The translations under genes and the position numbers were made by a program. The notes beneath the pieces were generated by a model. The model was given only the letters and a program-made list of their open reading frames with translations, did no database searches and was not told the DNA's origin. Below, piece by piece: positions 26,451 to 35,401 of a stretch of DNA of 64,000 bases (position 1 is its first letter; the number at the start of each line of letters is the position of its first letter). This DNA comes from an uncultured Scytonema sp. GTDB lineage: Bacteria; Cyanobacteriota; Cyanobacteriia; Cyanobacteriales; Nostocaceae. The stretch lies in assembly GCA_937873135.1 (NCBI GenBank), contig CALMVQ010000152.1, positions 1 through 64,000 on the forward strand, read 5' to 3'.

Positions 26451-28634
26451 ATGCCTTCTCACCAAGAAGACCGAGATTCAATTGATTTCCAACAGTACTG
26501 GCTGATCTTGCAAAGGCGCTGGCTGCTCATTGCGGTTGTTATGGGATCTGTGATTGGACTGACAGGGTTAATTACCTTCATACAAAAACCAATTTACGAA
26601 GCACAAGGCAAGCTACTTTTCAACAAGCAGAATAATGTTTCTTCCCTCACAGGGCTGAGTGAACAAGTCGGACAATTAAGCGGTGTGACGAGCCTCAGTA
26701 ATCCCCTGGATACAGAAGCAGAAGTCATCAGCTCAAATGCCATTGTCCAGAAAACGATTACCCATTTCCAGTTAAAGAATAAGACAGGTCAACCCTTGAC
26801 AATAGATGCGTTTCTCAAACAATTGAAGCTCAAGAGTATCAGGGGTACGGATGTGATGTCGCTTTCCTACCGCAGTACCAATCCCCAACAAGCAACAGGG
26901 GTGATCAATTTTTTGATGGCAGATTACCTGGAGAACAATATTCGTACAAATCGAGCATCAGCGACGGCAGCGCGGGAATTTTTAAGCAAGCAACTACCTG
27001 ATGTTGAGGAAAGAGTTGTGGTAGCAGAAGTTGCTTTGCGTCAGTTTAAAGAAAAAAACAGTGTTGTTGCTCTAGACGAAGAAGCAAAGACAGGCGTAGA
27101 AAGGCTAAGTGACTTATCAAACCAGATAACCAAAGCCCAAGCTGCGTTGGCAGATGTCAAATCTCGCTCTCTAGCTTTGCAACGTGAGTTGAAAGCGAAT
27201 ACGCAGCAAGCAGTAGATCTCAACTTCTTAAGTCAATCTCGTAGTGTGCAGCAAGTGCTAAGCGAGTACCAGAAGGTACAAGATCAGTTAGCTGTAGAGC
27301 GTACTCGCTTTCAGAATCAACACCCAACAATCATCAATCTGATGAGCAAAGAACAAGCTCTCAAAGAGCAACTGAAACGGCGAGTCGCCAAAACCCTTAA
27401 TAGTTCCCAGGTTGTGCCAGAGCAGAATTTGCAAATTGGAGAACTGAAGCAGACTTTGACTGCTAATCTAGTGCAGTCAGAGGTAGAACGGTTGGGATTG
27501 GAGAATCAAGTAGGAGTCTTAACGAAAGAATTCTCGCGTTTCCACGCACGCTTAGGAGACATACCCCGACTACAACAAAAACAGCAACAGCTAGAACGGC
27601 AGCAGCAAATAGCGCGAGCAACCTATGAAGAAATGCTCAAGCGATTGCAAGAAGTTCAGGTGGTGGAGAACCAGAATGTTGGTAATGCACGGATCGTCTC
27701 AGAGGCTAGAGTTCCCAAAAAAGCAATTTCTCCCCAAATTCCTTTAAACCTGGCCCTGGGCGGATTTTTGGGAATGATACTGGCTGTGGGAACCGCTCTC
27801 ATGCTAGAAAGTGTGGATAAATCTGTGAAGACAGTTGAAGAAGCTAACAAGCTTTTGCGCTATCCTTTGCTAGGTATAATTCCTCTATATACTGAAAAAG
27901 ATACAGAGGGTAGTGAGCAGAACTTAGAACTGCCTGTACTCAACAATCCCTTTTCACCAGTAAATGCTGCCTTTGAGATGCTCGTGGCTAACTTGGGTTT
28001 CACAGTCTCTGATAAAACACTCAAAGTGATTGTGGTGACAAGCTCAATTCCAGCAGAGGGTAAGTCTTACATTGCAGCTAACTTGGCGGTAGCTACAGCG
28101 CAAATGGGACGCCGAGTTCTATTGGTGGATGCGGATATGCGTCACCCCCGTCAACAGAAAATTTGGAAATTACCCAATATAGTAGGGCTTAGCAATGTTC
28201 TAGTGGCTCAGACTGAGTTGCAAACCACTGCTCAAGAAGCAGTGATTAACGTAGAGCTGCTAACAGCTGGTACAATTCCGCCTAACCCAGTAGCTTTACT
28301 GGATTCACAGCGGATGGCTTCATTGATTACAGAAGCTGCCAAAGACTATGATTTTATAATTATCGACACTCCACCAGTATGTATGTTTGCTGATGCCATG
28401 ATCTTGGGCAAATTAGCAGATGGGATATTGCTGGTTGTGCGTTCTGGCGTGGTTAAATCGACTGTGGCTACTGCCACGAAAACACTGTTGGAGCAATCTC
28501 AACAGCGGGTTTTGGGAATGGTGGTGAATGGGGAAATCGGAGGAAGCAGCTACGGTTACTACTCTAGTTATTACTACGAAAAAAACGGCTCTGCCACATC
28601 AAGGAGGAATAAGTCTAAGCTCCTCGCGCAGTAG
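26451..28634 (+). CDS. Wzc-like polysaccharide co-polymerase / BY-type tyrosine autokinase
   Basis: This 727-residue protein combines a Wzz/GumC chain-length domain and a cytoplasmic BY-kinase. The first membrane helix is at about 27-47. A long periplasmic coiled-coil region follows (about 180-410, rich in Gln and Leu heptads). A second helix with a proline-rich lead (KKAISPQIPLNLALGGFLGMI) lies near 425-450. The kinase has Walker A as SSIPAEGKSY (about 530-540), Walker A' as LLVDADMRHPR and Walker B as FIIIDTPP. The tail has a tyrosine cluster, YGYYSSYYYEKNG, the autophosphorylation target in this family. It controls polymer length and export and is the first gene of the rightward arm. Confidence 0.93.
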   Translation: MPSHQEDRDSIDFQQYWLILQRRWLLIAVVMGSVIGLTGLITFIQKPIYEAQGKLLFNKQNNVSSLTGLSEQVGQLSGVTSLSNPLDTEAEVISSNAIVQKTITHFQLKNKTGQPLTIDAFLKQLKLKSIRGTDVMSLSYRSTNPQQATGVINFLMADYLENNIRTNRASATAAREFLSKQLPDVEERVVVAEVALRQFKEKNSVVALDEEAKTGVERLSDLSNQITKAQAALADVKSRSLALQRELKANTQQAVDLNFLSQSRSVQQVLSEYQKVQDQLAVERTRFQNQHPTIINLMSKEQALKEQLKRRVAKTLNSSQVVPEQNLQIGELKQTLTANLVQSEVERLGLENQVGVLTKEFSRFHARLGDIPRLQQKQQQLERQQQIARATYEEMLKRLQEVQVVENQNVGNARIVSEARVPKKAISPQIPLNLALGGFLGMILAVGTALMLESVDKSVKTVEEANKLLRYPLLGIIPLYTEKDTEGSEQNLELPVLNNPFSPVNAAFEMLVANLGFTVSDKTLKVIVVTSSIPAEGKSYIAANLAVATAQMGRRVLLVDADMRHPRQQKIWKLPNIVGLSNVLVAQTELQTTAQEAVINVELLTAGTIPPNPVALLDSQRMASLITEAAKDYDFIIIDTPPVCMFADAMILGKLADGILLVVRSGVVKSTVATATKTLLEQSQQRVLGMVVNGEIGGSSYGYYSSYYYEKNGSATSRRNKSKLLAQ

Positions 28635-28682
28635 GAATATACAAGTAGCAACATACAGTTTTCAGCCAAAGGAAGAGCAGAT

Positions 28683-30017
28683 TTGAGCTTCATACTACGT
28701 AAGTACAACATTCAAAAGTTATTACGATTTGGTCAGAAACTTGGTCCTGAACCGCGTGCAATTATTGCAAATACAGGTTGGCTTTTCGCTGATCAAATTC
28801 TTCGTCTAAGTGTTGGGTTAGCTGTGGGCATTTGGATTGCCCGATACTTAGGAGCCCAGCAGTATGGTTTGTTTAACTATGCCACTGCCTTTGTAGCACT
28901 GTTTAGTCCGCTTGCTAGCTTAGGTTTAGACAGCGTAGCAGTCCGCCATATTGTGCTTGACTCTTGGAGTCAAAAGCAAATTTTAGGGACAGCTTTCTGG
29001 CTTAAATTGTTAGGTGGGGTTGGATCTTTTTTGTTAGCAGTTGCCTCTATTTGCTTGTTACGGCATGATGAAAAGCTAACTATCTGGTTGGTAGCAAGTT
29101 TGGCAGCAGCAGGGATTTTTCAAGCTTTTGACACGATCAACCTTTGGTTTCAGTCTCAAATGCAGTCAAAGTACCCTGTACTAAGCAAAAACATAGCGTT
29201 TATAATCGTTACTTTGTTAAAAGTTGCTCTGCTTACGATGCAGGCACCATTAATTGCTTTTGCTTGGATGACTGTGGCAGAACTTGCATTGAGTGCTGTG
29301 AGTTTGGTGATTGTTTACAGGAGCAAGGGATATTCACTTCGGTTGTGGCGTTGGAGTTTTCCAATTGCTAAGGCTCTTTTCAAAGAGAGTTGGCCTCTGA
29401 TTTTTTCCAGTTTGGCTGTTATTATTTACATGAAAATTGACCAAATTATGTTGGGGGAAATGATTGGTAATAAAGCTGTTGGTATTTACTCGGCTGCGGC
29501 TCGTATTTCTGAGGTTTGGTACTTTATTCCGATGGTTATCGCCTCTTCGATTTCTCCCTCAATTTTTGCTGCCAAACAAACTAATGAAGCTCTGTATTAT
29601 CGACGGATCGAACAATTGCTTCGTCTCCTAAGTTTGCTTTCTATTGTAATTGCTTTACCCATGACCTGTCTCTCAGAAATAATAATTACGAGCCTGTTTG
29701 GGAAGGAATATGCAGAGGCAGGACAAGTATTATCAATTCACATTTGGGCATCTTTGTTTGTTTTTATGGGAATTGGCACCTCATCCTGGTTTATTGCAGA
29801 GGGTTTGACTCACCTTTCTATGTACAGAACTTTGGTAGGAGCAATTACCAATGTACTGTTAAACCTATTTCTGATTCCTAGATATAGTGAAACTGGTGCG
29901 GCGATCGCCACTGTCATCTCTTACGCATTCTCAGGATTTTTTGTCCATGCCGCTCATACAAAAACAAAGCAATTGTTTTTAATTCAGATTAAATCACTTC
30001 TTTTTTTTCGTTCATAA
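28683..30017 (+). CDS. Wzx-type polysaccharide flippase
   Basis: This 444-residue protein has about twelve membrane helices and the features of oligosaccharide flippases: NTGWLFADQILRLSVGLAVGIWIARYLG near the N-terminus and KIDQIMLGEMIGNKAVGIYSAA in the second half. It would move lipid-linked repeat units across the cytoplasmic membrane before polymerisation. The start is taken as TTG at 28683, preceded by aaggaagagcag; no in-frame ATG gives a full N-terminal helix. It follows the autokinase by 48 bp and is probably co-transcribed with it. From here to 38.5 kb the DNA is distinctly AT-rich. Confidence 0.9.
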   Translation: MSFILRKYNIQKLLRFGQKLGPEPRAIIANTGWLFADQILRLSVGLAVGIWIARYLGAQQYGLFNYATAFVALFSPLASLGLDSVAVRHIVLDSWSQKQILGTAFWLKLLGGVGSFLLAVASICLLRHDEKLTIWLVASLAAAGIFQAFDTINLWFQSQMQSKYPVLSKNIAFIIVTLLKVALLTMQAPLIAFAWMTVAELALSAVSLVIVYRSKGYSLRLWRWSFPIAKALFKESWPLIFSSLAVIIYMKIDQIMLGEMIGNKAVGIYSAAARISEVWYFIPMVIASSISPSIFAAKQTNEALYYRRIEQLLRLLSLLSIVIALPMTCLSEIIITSLFGKEYAEAGQVLSIHIWASLFVFMGIGTSSWFIAEGLTHLSMYRTLVGAITNVLLNLFLIPRYSETGAAIATVISYAFSGFFVHAAHTKTKQLFLIQIKSLLFFRS

Positions 30018-30106
30018 TCTTTTTTAAGATTTATGGATATGATGTAAAAGAAAGTTTTTTCAAAAGATACGAAACAATTCAAGAATAGGATTTTAAAAGT
30101 AAAAAA

Positions 30107-30784
30107 ATGATTAAGCCAGTTCTGACAAAATTAGTTCCAAAAGGTATTAGTGCCTCTTTCAAAACTTATCAAATACTAAACTTCAAATATGGTCATCTTC
30201 AAACAGCCCAAGACTGGGCATGTATTGATAAGGATGGTAGTCCAATACCTTGGTATACATACCCATCTATTGACTATATTAAGCAACTCGATTTTTTGGG
30301 AAAAGAAATATTTGAATATGGTTCAGGGTATTCATCACTTTTTTGGGCTGCACGTTGTAAATCTCTAGTATCAGTTGAGGACAATGAGGAATGGTATAAC
30401 AAAATTAAAGTAAAATTACCAACCAATGTTAATTATCACTTTCTTAATGACAAGCAAAGCTATATTAACGTTATATTAAATAATGATAAAAAGTTTGATG
30501 TCATAATAATTGATGGTAGTCATCGCTATGAATGTGCTGTTGTAGCCAGAGAGAAACTGAGCGAAACAGGTATGATCATACTTGATAATTCTGATTGGCG
30601 AGAAAAGACCGCTAATTTTTTACGAGAATCCGATCTCATTCAAGTAGATATGACTGGATTTGGACCGATTAATTCCTATACTTGGACAACCTCATTCTTC
30701 TTTTCGAGAGGATTCAATTTTAGTCCTGCTTATGATCGCCAACCAGTACATGGGATTGGTAGTTTAAAGCATCGAGAATCCTAA
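30107..30784 (+). CDS. SAM-dependent methyltransferase-like protein
   Basis: This 225-residue soluble protein has a Rossmann-type methyltransferase core. FEYGSGYSSLFWAARCK gives the glycine-rich SAM loop, SVEDNEEW the acidic ribose-binding position, and FDVIIIDGSHRYECA the following strand with Asp and His, as in class I O-methyltransferases of surface-glycan clusters. The C-terminal part (GFGPINSYTWTTSFFF) is typical of homologues in cyanobacterial polysaccharide loci. It probably methylates a sugar residue or a lipid-linked intermediate; the exact target cannot be read from sequence. Confidence 0.75.
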   Translation: MIKPVLTKLVPKGISASFKTYQILNFKYGHLQTAQDWACIDKDGSPIPWYTYPSIDYIKQLDFLGKEIFEYGSGYSSLFWAARCKSLVSVEDNEEWYNKIKVKLPTNVNYHFLNDKQSYINVILNNDKKFDVIIIDGSHRYECAVVAREKLSETGMIILDNSDWREKTANFLRESDLIQVDMTGFGPINSYTWTTSFFFSRGFNFSPAYDRQPVHGIGSLKHRES

Positions 30785-30815
30785 CGAATAGCTAAAAAGC
30801 TGCGCATATAGCCAA

Positions 30816-30904
30816 GACTTACGCAAAAAAGTACCGAAAAGTTAAATTCCTTGAACCGATCCTGATCCAATATCGCTCTTGTATTCGTAGAGTTTGCGTA
30901 AGTC
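30816..30904. mobile_element. MITE-like element, 89 bp, with perfect 12-bp TIRs
   Basis: gacttacgcaaa at 30816-30827 is repeated as tttgcgtaagtc at 30893-30904, bracketing about 65 bp of non-coding DNA between two methyltransferase genes. This end sequence resembles IS-derived repeats of filamentous cyanobacteria. No target duplication could be defined. Confidence 0.65.
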
Positions 30905-30946
30905 CTAATATCTAACCCGTAAATGTACACCTTGTAAGAAATTTAG

Positions 30947-31663
30947 ATGAAAAGTGAATTGAAAACTATTCTTCGGAAAATATCCGAATCTTTTGGAAAT
31001 CCAACATTCTCTAGACCAGCTTTGAATAACTTAGATAGAAAGCTTGAGAAATATCTCAACTTTAAAAACGGTTTCTTTATTGAGGTCGGTGCTAATGACG
31101 GATACAATCAGAGCAATACTTATTATTTAGAAAAGTTTTTAGGCTGGCGGGGTATTTTAGTCGAAGCCATTCCTAGTTTGTATGAAAAATGCAAATATAC
31201 AAGAAGTCATTCATCGGTTTATAATTACGCTTTAGTTTCTCAAGAATTTACTAATAGTTTTGTAGAAATGCATTATGCAAATCTTATGTCATTAGTAGAA
31301 GGCTCACTCAAAAATTCAGAATCTCAAAAAAAACACCTTCAAGATGGTTTAAAATGCCAGAAAATTCCTGAAAGTTATACTGTCAAAGTACCTGTCATCA
31401 CTCTTGAAACTATATTGAATGAAAACCCTGCTCTACCGACAATAGATTTTTTATCGTTAGATGTAGAAGGGTACGAGCTTGATGTATTAATGGGCTTAAA
31501 TCTTGAAAAGTACCAACCACAACATATACTAGTTGAAGCAAGGTTCTTCAATGATGTCCATTCATTTTTAACTCCCTTATACGATCTGGTTGACCAGCTT
31601 TCATATCATGATTTTCTTTATCGGTTAAAAGTCCCAAAATATAACAATAAATTTGCTGAATAA
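30947..31663 (+). CDS. FkbM-family methyltransferase
   Basis: This 238-residue protein shows the FkbM pattern: FIEVGANDGYNQSNTYYLEK (SAM loop), GILVEAIPSLYEKC (acidic ribose binding), TLETIL, then FLSLDVEGYELDVLMGL, the family's SxDxEGxE hallmark, and ILVEARF. Members O-methylate sugars or other polar groups. Its place in the middle of the glycan cluster suggests sugar methylation. The start ATG at 30947 directly follows the small inverted-repeat element; the stop leaves 36 bp to the next gene. Confidence 0.88.
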   Translation: MKSELKTILRKISESFGNPTFSRPALNNLDRKLEKYLNFKNGFFIEVGANDGYNQSNTYYLEKFLGWRGILVEAIPSLYEKCKYTRSHSSVYNYALVSQEFTNSFVEMHYANLMSLVEGSLKNSESQKKHLQDGLKCQKIPESYTVKVPVITLETILNENPALPTIDFLSLDVEGYELDVLMGLNLEKYQPQHILVEARFFNDVHSFLTPLYDLVDQLSYHDFLYRLKVPKYNNKFAE

Positions 31664-31699
31664 CTAAACTTAACCTTAAAAATAAATTACTAAGTTTTT

Positions 31700-32227
31700 A
31701 TGGAAACATCACCTATTGCTTTCTTCACTTATAAACGACCAGAGCATACACGGCAATCCCTCGAATCCTTGACTCAAAATGAGGGAGCAGAGCAAAGTGA
31801 GTTATTCATTTTTTGTGATGGTCCTAAACGACCAGAAGACCAGGAAGGTGTGAGGCAAGTCAGAGAAGTAGTTAGAAGTAAACAGTGGTGTGGAAACGTA
31901 CTAATCGTGGAACGAGAAAGCAATATGGGATGTGCTAACTCTATTATTAGTGGTGTCACAGAAGTCTGTGAAAAATACGGTAGAGTCATTGTGCTAGAAG
32001 ATGATTTAGTCCTGTCACCGTTCTTCTTAGATTATATGAATAAAGCCCTTGAGCTATATAAAGATAATCATAAAGACGTAAAAATAGGAAGAGGGGCTAT
32101 AGTAGCGGCTTGTTCAGTTGTCACTAAAGATGTTCCAGAGTTTGTTATTGTTGCTGGAAATCCGGCTCGAATTGTAAAACAAATTAATAAAGCAGATTAT
32201 AAACTTGATAAGAAAATATTAATTTAA
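31700..32227 (+). CDS. Chimera: glycosyltransferase N-terminus fused to hexapeptide acetyltransferase C-terminus
   Basis: Residues 1 to about 126 read as the start of a GT2-like glycosyltransferase: [31 protein letters not shown] and the metal-binding [19 protein letters not shown]. At about residue 127 (near 32078) this stops, and the remaining 48 residues are the end of a left-handed beta-helix acetyltransferase ([31 protein letters not shown]). Neither half is complete: the GT lacks its acceptor half and the transferase lacks its coils and active site. The fusion stays in frame. It is best explained by a deletion that joined two cluster genes. Its stop overlaps the next ATG by 1 bp. Any function is doubtful. 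Confidence 0.78.
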   Translation: METSPIAFFTYKRPEHTRQSLESLTQNEGAEQSELFIFCDGPKRPEDQEGVRQVREVVRSKQWCGNVLIVERESNMGCANSIISGVTEVCEKYGRVIVLEDDLVLSPFFLDYMNKALELYKDNHKDVKIGRGAIVAACSVVTKDVPEFVIVAGNPARIVKQINKADYKLDKKILI

Positions 32228-32838
32228 TGTATAAATCATATTTTTTAATAAAATACGAGTATTTTATTAACATGTTAATCAATAGATTTAAGAATTTCCT
32301 AACTCTAATAGGAAATAGATTTTCTCACAGTGTCAAGCTTCATTCTTCCTCAAAATTGAATTTACTTAAACTTCGTTTAAAACATAGATGCTCAGTAGTT
32401 ATTGAAGAACAAACTCAGGTGCTGGGGTCTTTGATATTTGATAGAGAAAACGCCTCTATTTCAATTGGTAAAAGAGTATTTATCACTGGTTCAGTGATTG
32501 CAGCTCAAAATATAGAAATTGGTGACGACGTACTTATTTCATGGGGAACGACTATTGTTGACCATAATTCTCATTCTATATCGTTTTCACATCGCGAAAA
32601 CGATGCTGTTGATTGGATGGCAGGAAAAAAGGATTGGACTCATGTAAAAATTGCTCCTGTCAAAATATCTAGCAAAGTTTGGATTGGGTTTAACGCGATT
32701 ATTCTTAAGGGCGTGACGATAGGCGAAGGAGCAGTAATTGGAGCAGGTTCAGTCGTTACAAAAGATGTTCCAGCCTGGACAATTGTTGCTGGTAATCCTG
32801 CTCGTGTCATTCGGGAGATTCCAGAAAATGAACGCTAA
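32227..32838 (+). CDS. Hexapeptide-repeat acyltransferase (LbH family)
   Basis: This 203-residue protein is rich in hexapeptide repeats of the form (I/V)GxxxxI: ISIGKRVFITGSVIAAQNIEIGDDVLISWGTTI, then [38 protein letters not shown] and AGNPARVI. These form a left-handed beta-helix, usually trimeric, that transfers acetyl or other acyl groups to sugars. The catalytic His is probably in DHNSHS. The start is uncertain: ATG at 32227 overlaps the preceding stop, but a second ATG at 32272 is also possible. It probably acetylates a sugar of the repeat unit. Confidence 0.85.
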   Translation: MYKSYFLIKYEYFINMLINRFKNFLTLIGNRFSHSVKLHSSSKLNLLKLRLKHRCSVVIEEQTQVLGSLIFDRENASISIGKRVFITGSVIAAQNIEIGDDVLISWGTTIVDHNSHSISFSHRENDAVDWMAGKKDWTHVKIAPVKISSKVWIGFNAIILKGVTIGEGAVIGAGSVVTKDVPAWTIVAGNPARVIREIPENER

Positions 32839-32978
32839 GCTCCTGATAACGCTTTTGATATTGTTTACGGACAAGTACAAAATCATATCTGTGAAGAAAA
32901 AAACTTTGTAAATATACCTCTGGTAAGTCAAATGTTTCAAGTCCAATTTATTTACACATTTCTAGCGGGGAAACAGTG

Positions 32979-33911
32979 ATGACTCAGCATCAATCAATCT
33001 TAGTAACTGGAGTCTCTGGTTTTATTGGTCGCTATGTTGCTCGCTATTTTTGTGAGCAAGGTTGGTCTGTTATTGGGATTGACAACTCTCCTCCGGAGAA
33101 TGCACCCCTTGCTAACTTGTCAGCCTATCATCGCCTGCATCTACCAGACTCAGGGTTGGGTAGCTTATTGCAAGAAAAATCTCCCCAAGTCTGTATACAT
33201 TGTGCTGGTCGTGCCTCTGTAGGTCTATCTATTACTGACCCTGGAGCTGATTTCTATGCAAATACGACTCTGACCTTTGAGATTCTCAATGCCTTGCGCC
33301 TCAATGCTCCTAAATGTCGATTTATTTTCCTCTCTAGTGCGGCAGTTTATGGTAATCCAGAATCACTACCAGTAAGCGAAAAACAGTCTCCTGCTCCTCT
33401 CTCCCCTTATGGTTTTCACAAACGGCAGTGTGAGCAGCTTTGTCTAGAGTTTACTAAAGTCTATGATTTGCCAACTGCCAGTCTGCGAATCTTCTCAGCC
33501 TACGGTCCAGGTTTACGTCGTCAGGTTCTTTGGGACATTTGCCAGAAAGCTATCAGTCAAAACAGTGTCACTTTGCAGGGTACTGGACAAGAAAGTCGTG
33601 ATTTTATCCACGCCCTTGATATTGCTAAAGCCTTGATGGTAGTGGCTAATTTTGCACCGATGCAAGGAGAAGTTTATAATCTAGCTTCTGGCACAGAGGT
33701 GAGTATTTCTGAATTAGCCAAGATGGTTTTAGATGCTTTAGAACACGAGGGCATTCTTCAGTTTGACGGCGTTGTCCCAATTGGTACACCCCTCAACTGG
33801 CGAGCTGAAACCTCGAAGTTAGCTGCTTTAGGGTTTACAGCCTCTGTATCCCTAGAAAAAGGTGTAAAAACATTTGCAAACTGGTGTCGAGCGGAGCTTG
33901 TAGGAATATGA
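32979..33911 (+). CDS. NAD-dependent nucleotide-sugar epimerase/dehydratase
   Basis: This 310-residue extended SDR has TGVSGFIGRYVARYF (NAD-binding GxxGxxG), HCAGRASVGLSI, FLSSAAVYG, the active-site SPYGFHK, and ASLRIFSAYGPG, with RDFIHALDIAKAL further on. It belongs to the UDP-glucose 4-epimerase / dTDP-glucose dehydratase group; the specific sugar cannot be fixed from sequence. The codon before the chosen ATG at 32979 is GTG, an alternative start. It ends with an ATGA overlap into the next glycosyltransferase, indicating translational coupling. Confidence 0.87.
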   Translation: MTQHQSILVTGVSGFIGRYVARYFCEQGWSVIGIDNSPPENAPLANLSAYHRLHLPDSGLGSLLQEKSPQVCIHCAGRASVGLSITDPGADFYANTTLTFEILNALRLNAPKCRFIFLSSAAVYGNPESLPVSEKQSPAPLSPYGFHKRQCEQLCLEFTKVYDLPTASLRIFSAYGPGLRRQVLWDICQKAISQNSVTLQGTGQESRDFIHALDIAKALMVVANFAPMQGEVYNLASGTEVSISELAKMVLDALEHEGILQFDGVVPIGTPLNWRAETSKLAALGFTASVSLEKGVKTFANWCRAELVGI

Positions 33912-35059
33912 AAAAATTGCATATCTCTCTTTGGATGGCAGGTAATTCAGGCTGGATGGGAGGTACTATTTATACGCAAAATTTAGCCCGTGCAATTGCC
34001 AGTTTACCTGTGGAAGAAAGAGCTAAAATCAAACTAAGTGTAGCCTGTTTTTCGTCTAACTTAAACTTGGTTAAACCTATACTTTCTTATGTTGACCAAG
34101 TTTATATTTACGGAAAGCTGTATCTTAAAGTTTGTCACAGTTTGGCAGAGCGCCTAGTTTTTTTACCAACTCAAATTTTCAATCCTTTGAAAATTGATTT
34201 TCTCTACCCAACTTACGTAGGGAAAAGATATCCCTACTCTTGGGGGGGTTGGATCCCTGATTTTCAACATCATTATTTTCCAGAGTTTTTCTCTAAAAAA
34301 GAGATTAATCGGCGCAATATCCTTCACAATAAAATAGCCGACTCTGCTCCTGTAATTATCCTTAGTAGCCAAATGGCGCAGTCGGATTTTCATCGTCTTT
34401 ACCCCAAAGCAGCATCACGAACTCAAGTCCTGAACTTTATTAGCTACTTAGAGCCAGACTATTTTGAACACAATCCGCAACTCACTCAAGAGAAGTATGG
34501 ACTACCAGATAGTTTTTTTCTAATTAGCAATCAGTTTTGGAAACATAAGAATCATGCTTTAGTCATCGAAGCTTTGGGTCTCCTCAAACAAAGAAAAATT
34601 TATCCTACAGTTGTATGTACTGGTAGTTTCCAAAATAATCAGTCAGAATATTTTAGTCAGTTAATGTCTAGAATTGAGGAATTAAAGCTTGGTCAGCAGG
34701 TGCGAATTTTAGGACTAATTCCTCGGGTTGAGCAGATACAACTTATGAGGAGGTGTTTGGCAGTTATTCAACCTTCTTTATTTGAAGGATGGAGTACTGT
34801 TATCGAAGACGCAAGAGCATTAAGTAAGCCAATGTTAGTTTCTGATTTTCCAGTTCATTTGGAACAAAATCCACCTCATACATCCTTTTTTGAACGGCAT
34901 AATCCAGAACAGCTAGCGTCATTGATGTCTGAATGGTTTTATCATTTGCAACCTGGTCCAAACATTGAGGTAGAAAAGATGGCTATACAGAATAATTTTT
35001 CCGCGATTCAAAGCTATGGTAGGCAGTTAATAAAAATAGTAAATACTTTTAGAACTTAA
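33908..35059 (+). CDS. Glycosyltransferase family 4 (GT-B fold)
   Basis: This 383-residue protein has an N-terminal acceptor domain with HISLWMAGNSGWMGGTIYTQ and the C-terminal GT4 donor domain. The donor domain shows FFLISNQFWKHKNHALVIEAL, VVCTGSF, VRILGLIPRVEQIQLMRRC, and the nucleotide-sugar signature VIQPSLFEGWSTVIEDARALSKPMLVSDF (E-x7-E type). The start ATG at 33908 overlaps the epimerase stop (ATGA) and is preceded by taggaa; a GTG further upstream seems less likely. It adds one sugar to the lipid-linked repeat unit in the cytoplasm. It is the last gene before the inverted-repeat-bounded block. Confidence 0.87.
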   Translation: MKKLHISLWMAGNSGWMGGTIYTQNLARAIASLPVEERAKIKLSVACFSSNLNLVKPILSYVDQVYIYGKLYLKVCHSLAERLVFLPTQIFNPLKIDFLYPTYVGKRYPYSWGGWIPDFQHHYFPEFFSKKEINRRNILHNKIADSAPVIILSSQMAQSDFHRLYPKAASRTQVLNFISYLEPDYFEHNPQLTQEKYGLPDSFFLISNQFWKHKNHALVIEALGLLKQRKIYPTVVCTGSFQNNQSEYFSQLMSRIEELKLGQQVRILGLIPRVEQIQLMRRCLAVIQPSLFEGWSTVIEDARALSKPMLVSDFPVHLEQNPPHTSFFERHNPEQLASLMSEWFYHLQPGPNIEVEKMAIQNNFSAIQSYGRQLIKIVNTFRT

Positions 35060-35174
35060 TTATTCTCTGCATTATGTAAAATTACTGAAACCTCTGATTT
35101 TTCTTTACTCCCTTCCTCGTAAAAATTATATATCTTCTTTTTGATTTACAAGAGCGTCTTTGGTGCGGGCAGTC

Positions 35175-35214
35175 GCGTGACTGTCGGCAGAGCATGAAAG
35201 CCAGTCGCCGTGAG
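35175..35214 (+). repeat. 40-bp interspersed repeat (inverted copy at 45333)
   Basis: The 40-bp sequence beginning gcgtgactgtcggcagag recurs as its reverse complement at 45333-45372 with one mismatch. It lies in the 342-bp gap between the GT4 gene and the polymerase candidate. Confidence 0.75.
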
Positions 35215-35276
35215 TTGCGGGAAACCCTCCTGCGCCGTGCTGACTCCCCAACAAAGCGCGAAATCATAACTGAACC

Positions 35277-35337
35277 GTATTGCTTTTTAAGGGGATCGCC
35301 GTAGGAAACTTCGGGGGGATCAAATGTTTGGGTGAAA
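35277..35337 (+). repeat. Left arm of inverted repeat bounding the wzy-GT-GT block
   Basis: It contains gtattg, ggggatc and ggatcaaatgtttgggtgaa in that order. The same blocks occur in reverse complement at 38539-38596, directly after the last glycosyltransferase; the core differs by one inserted T. No gene lies inside the arm. Confidence 0.7.
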
Positions 35338-35401
35338 AAATCTTAAGTGAAACTTCTTAGATTATTTAATAAATATAAAAAAGCAATTTTAGGAAAAAAA
35401 T

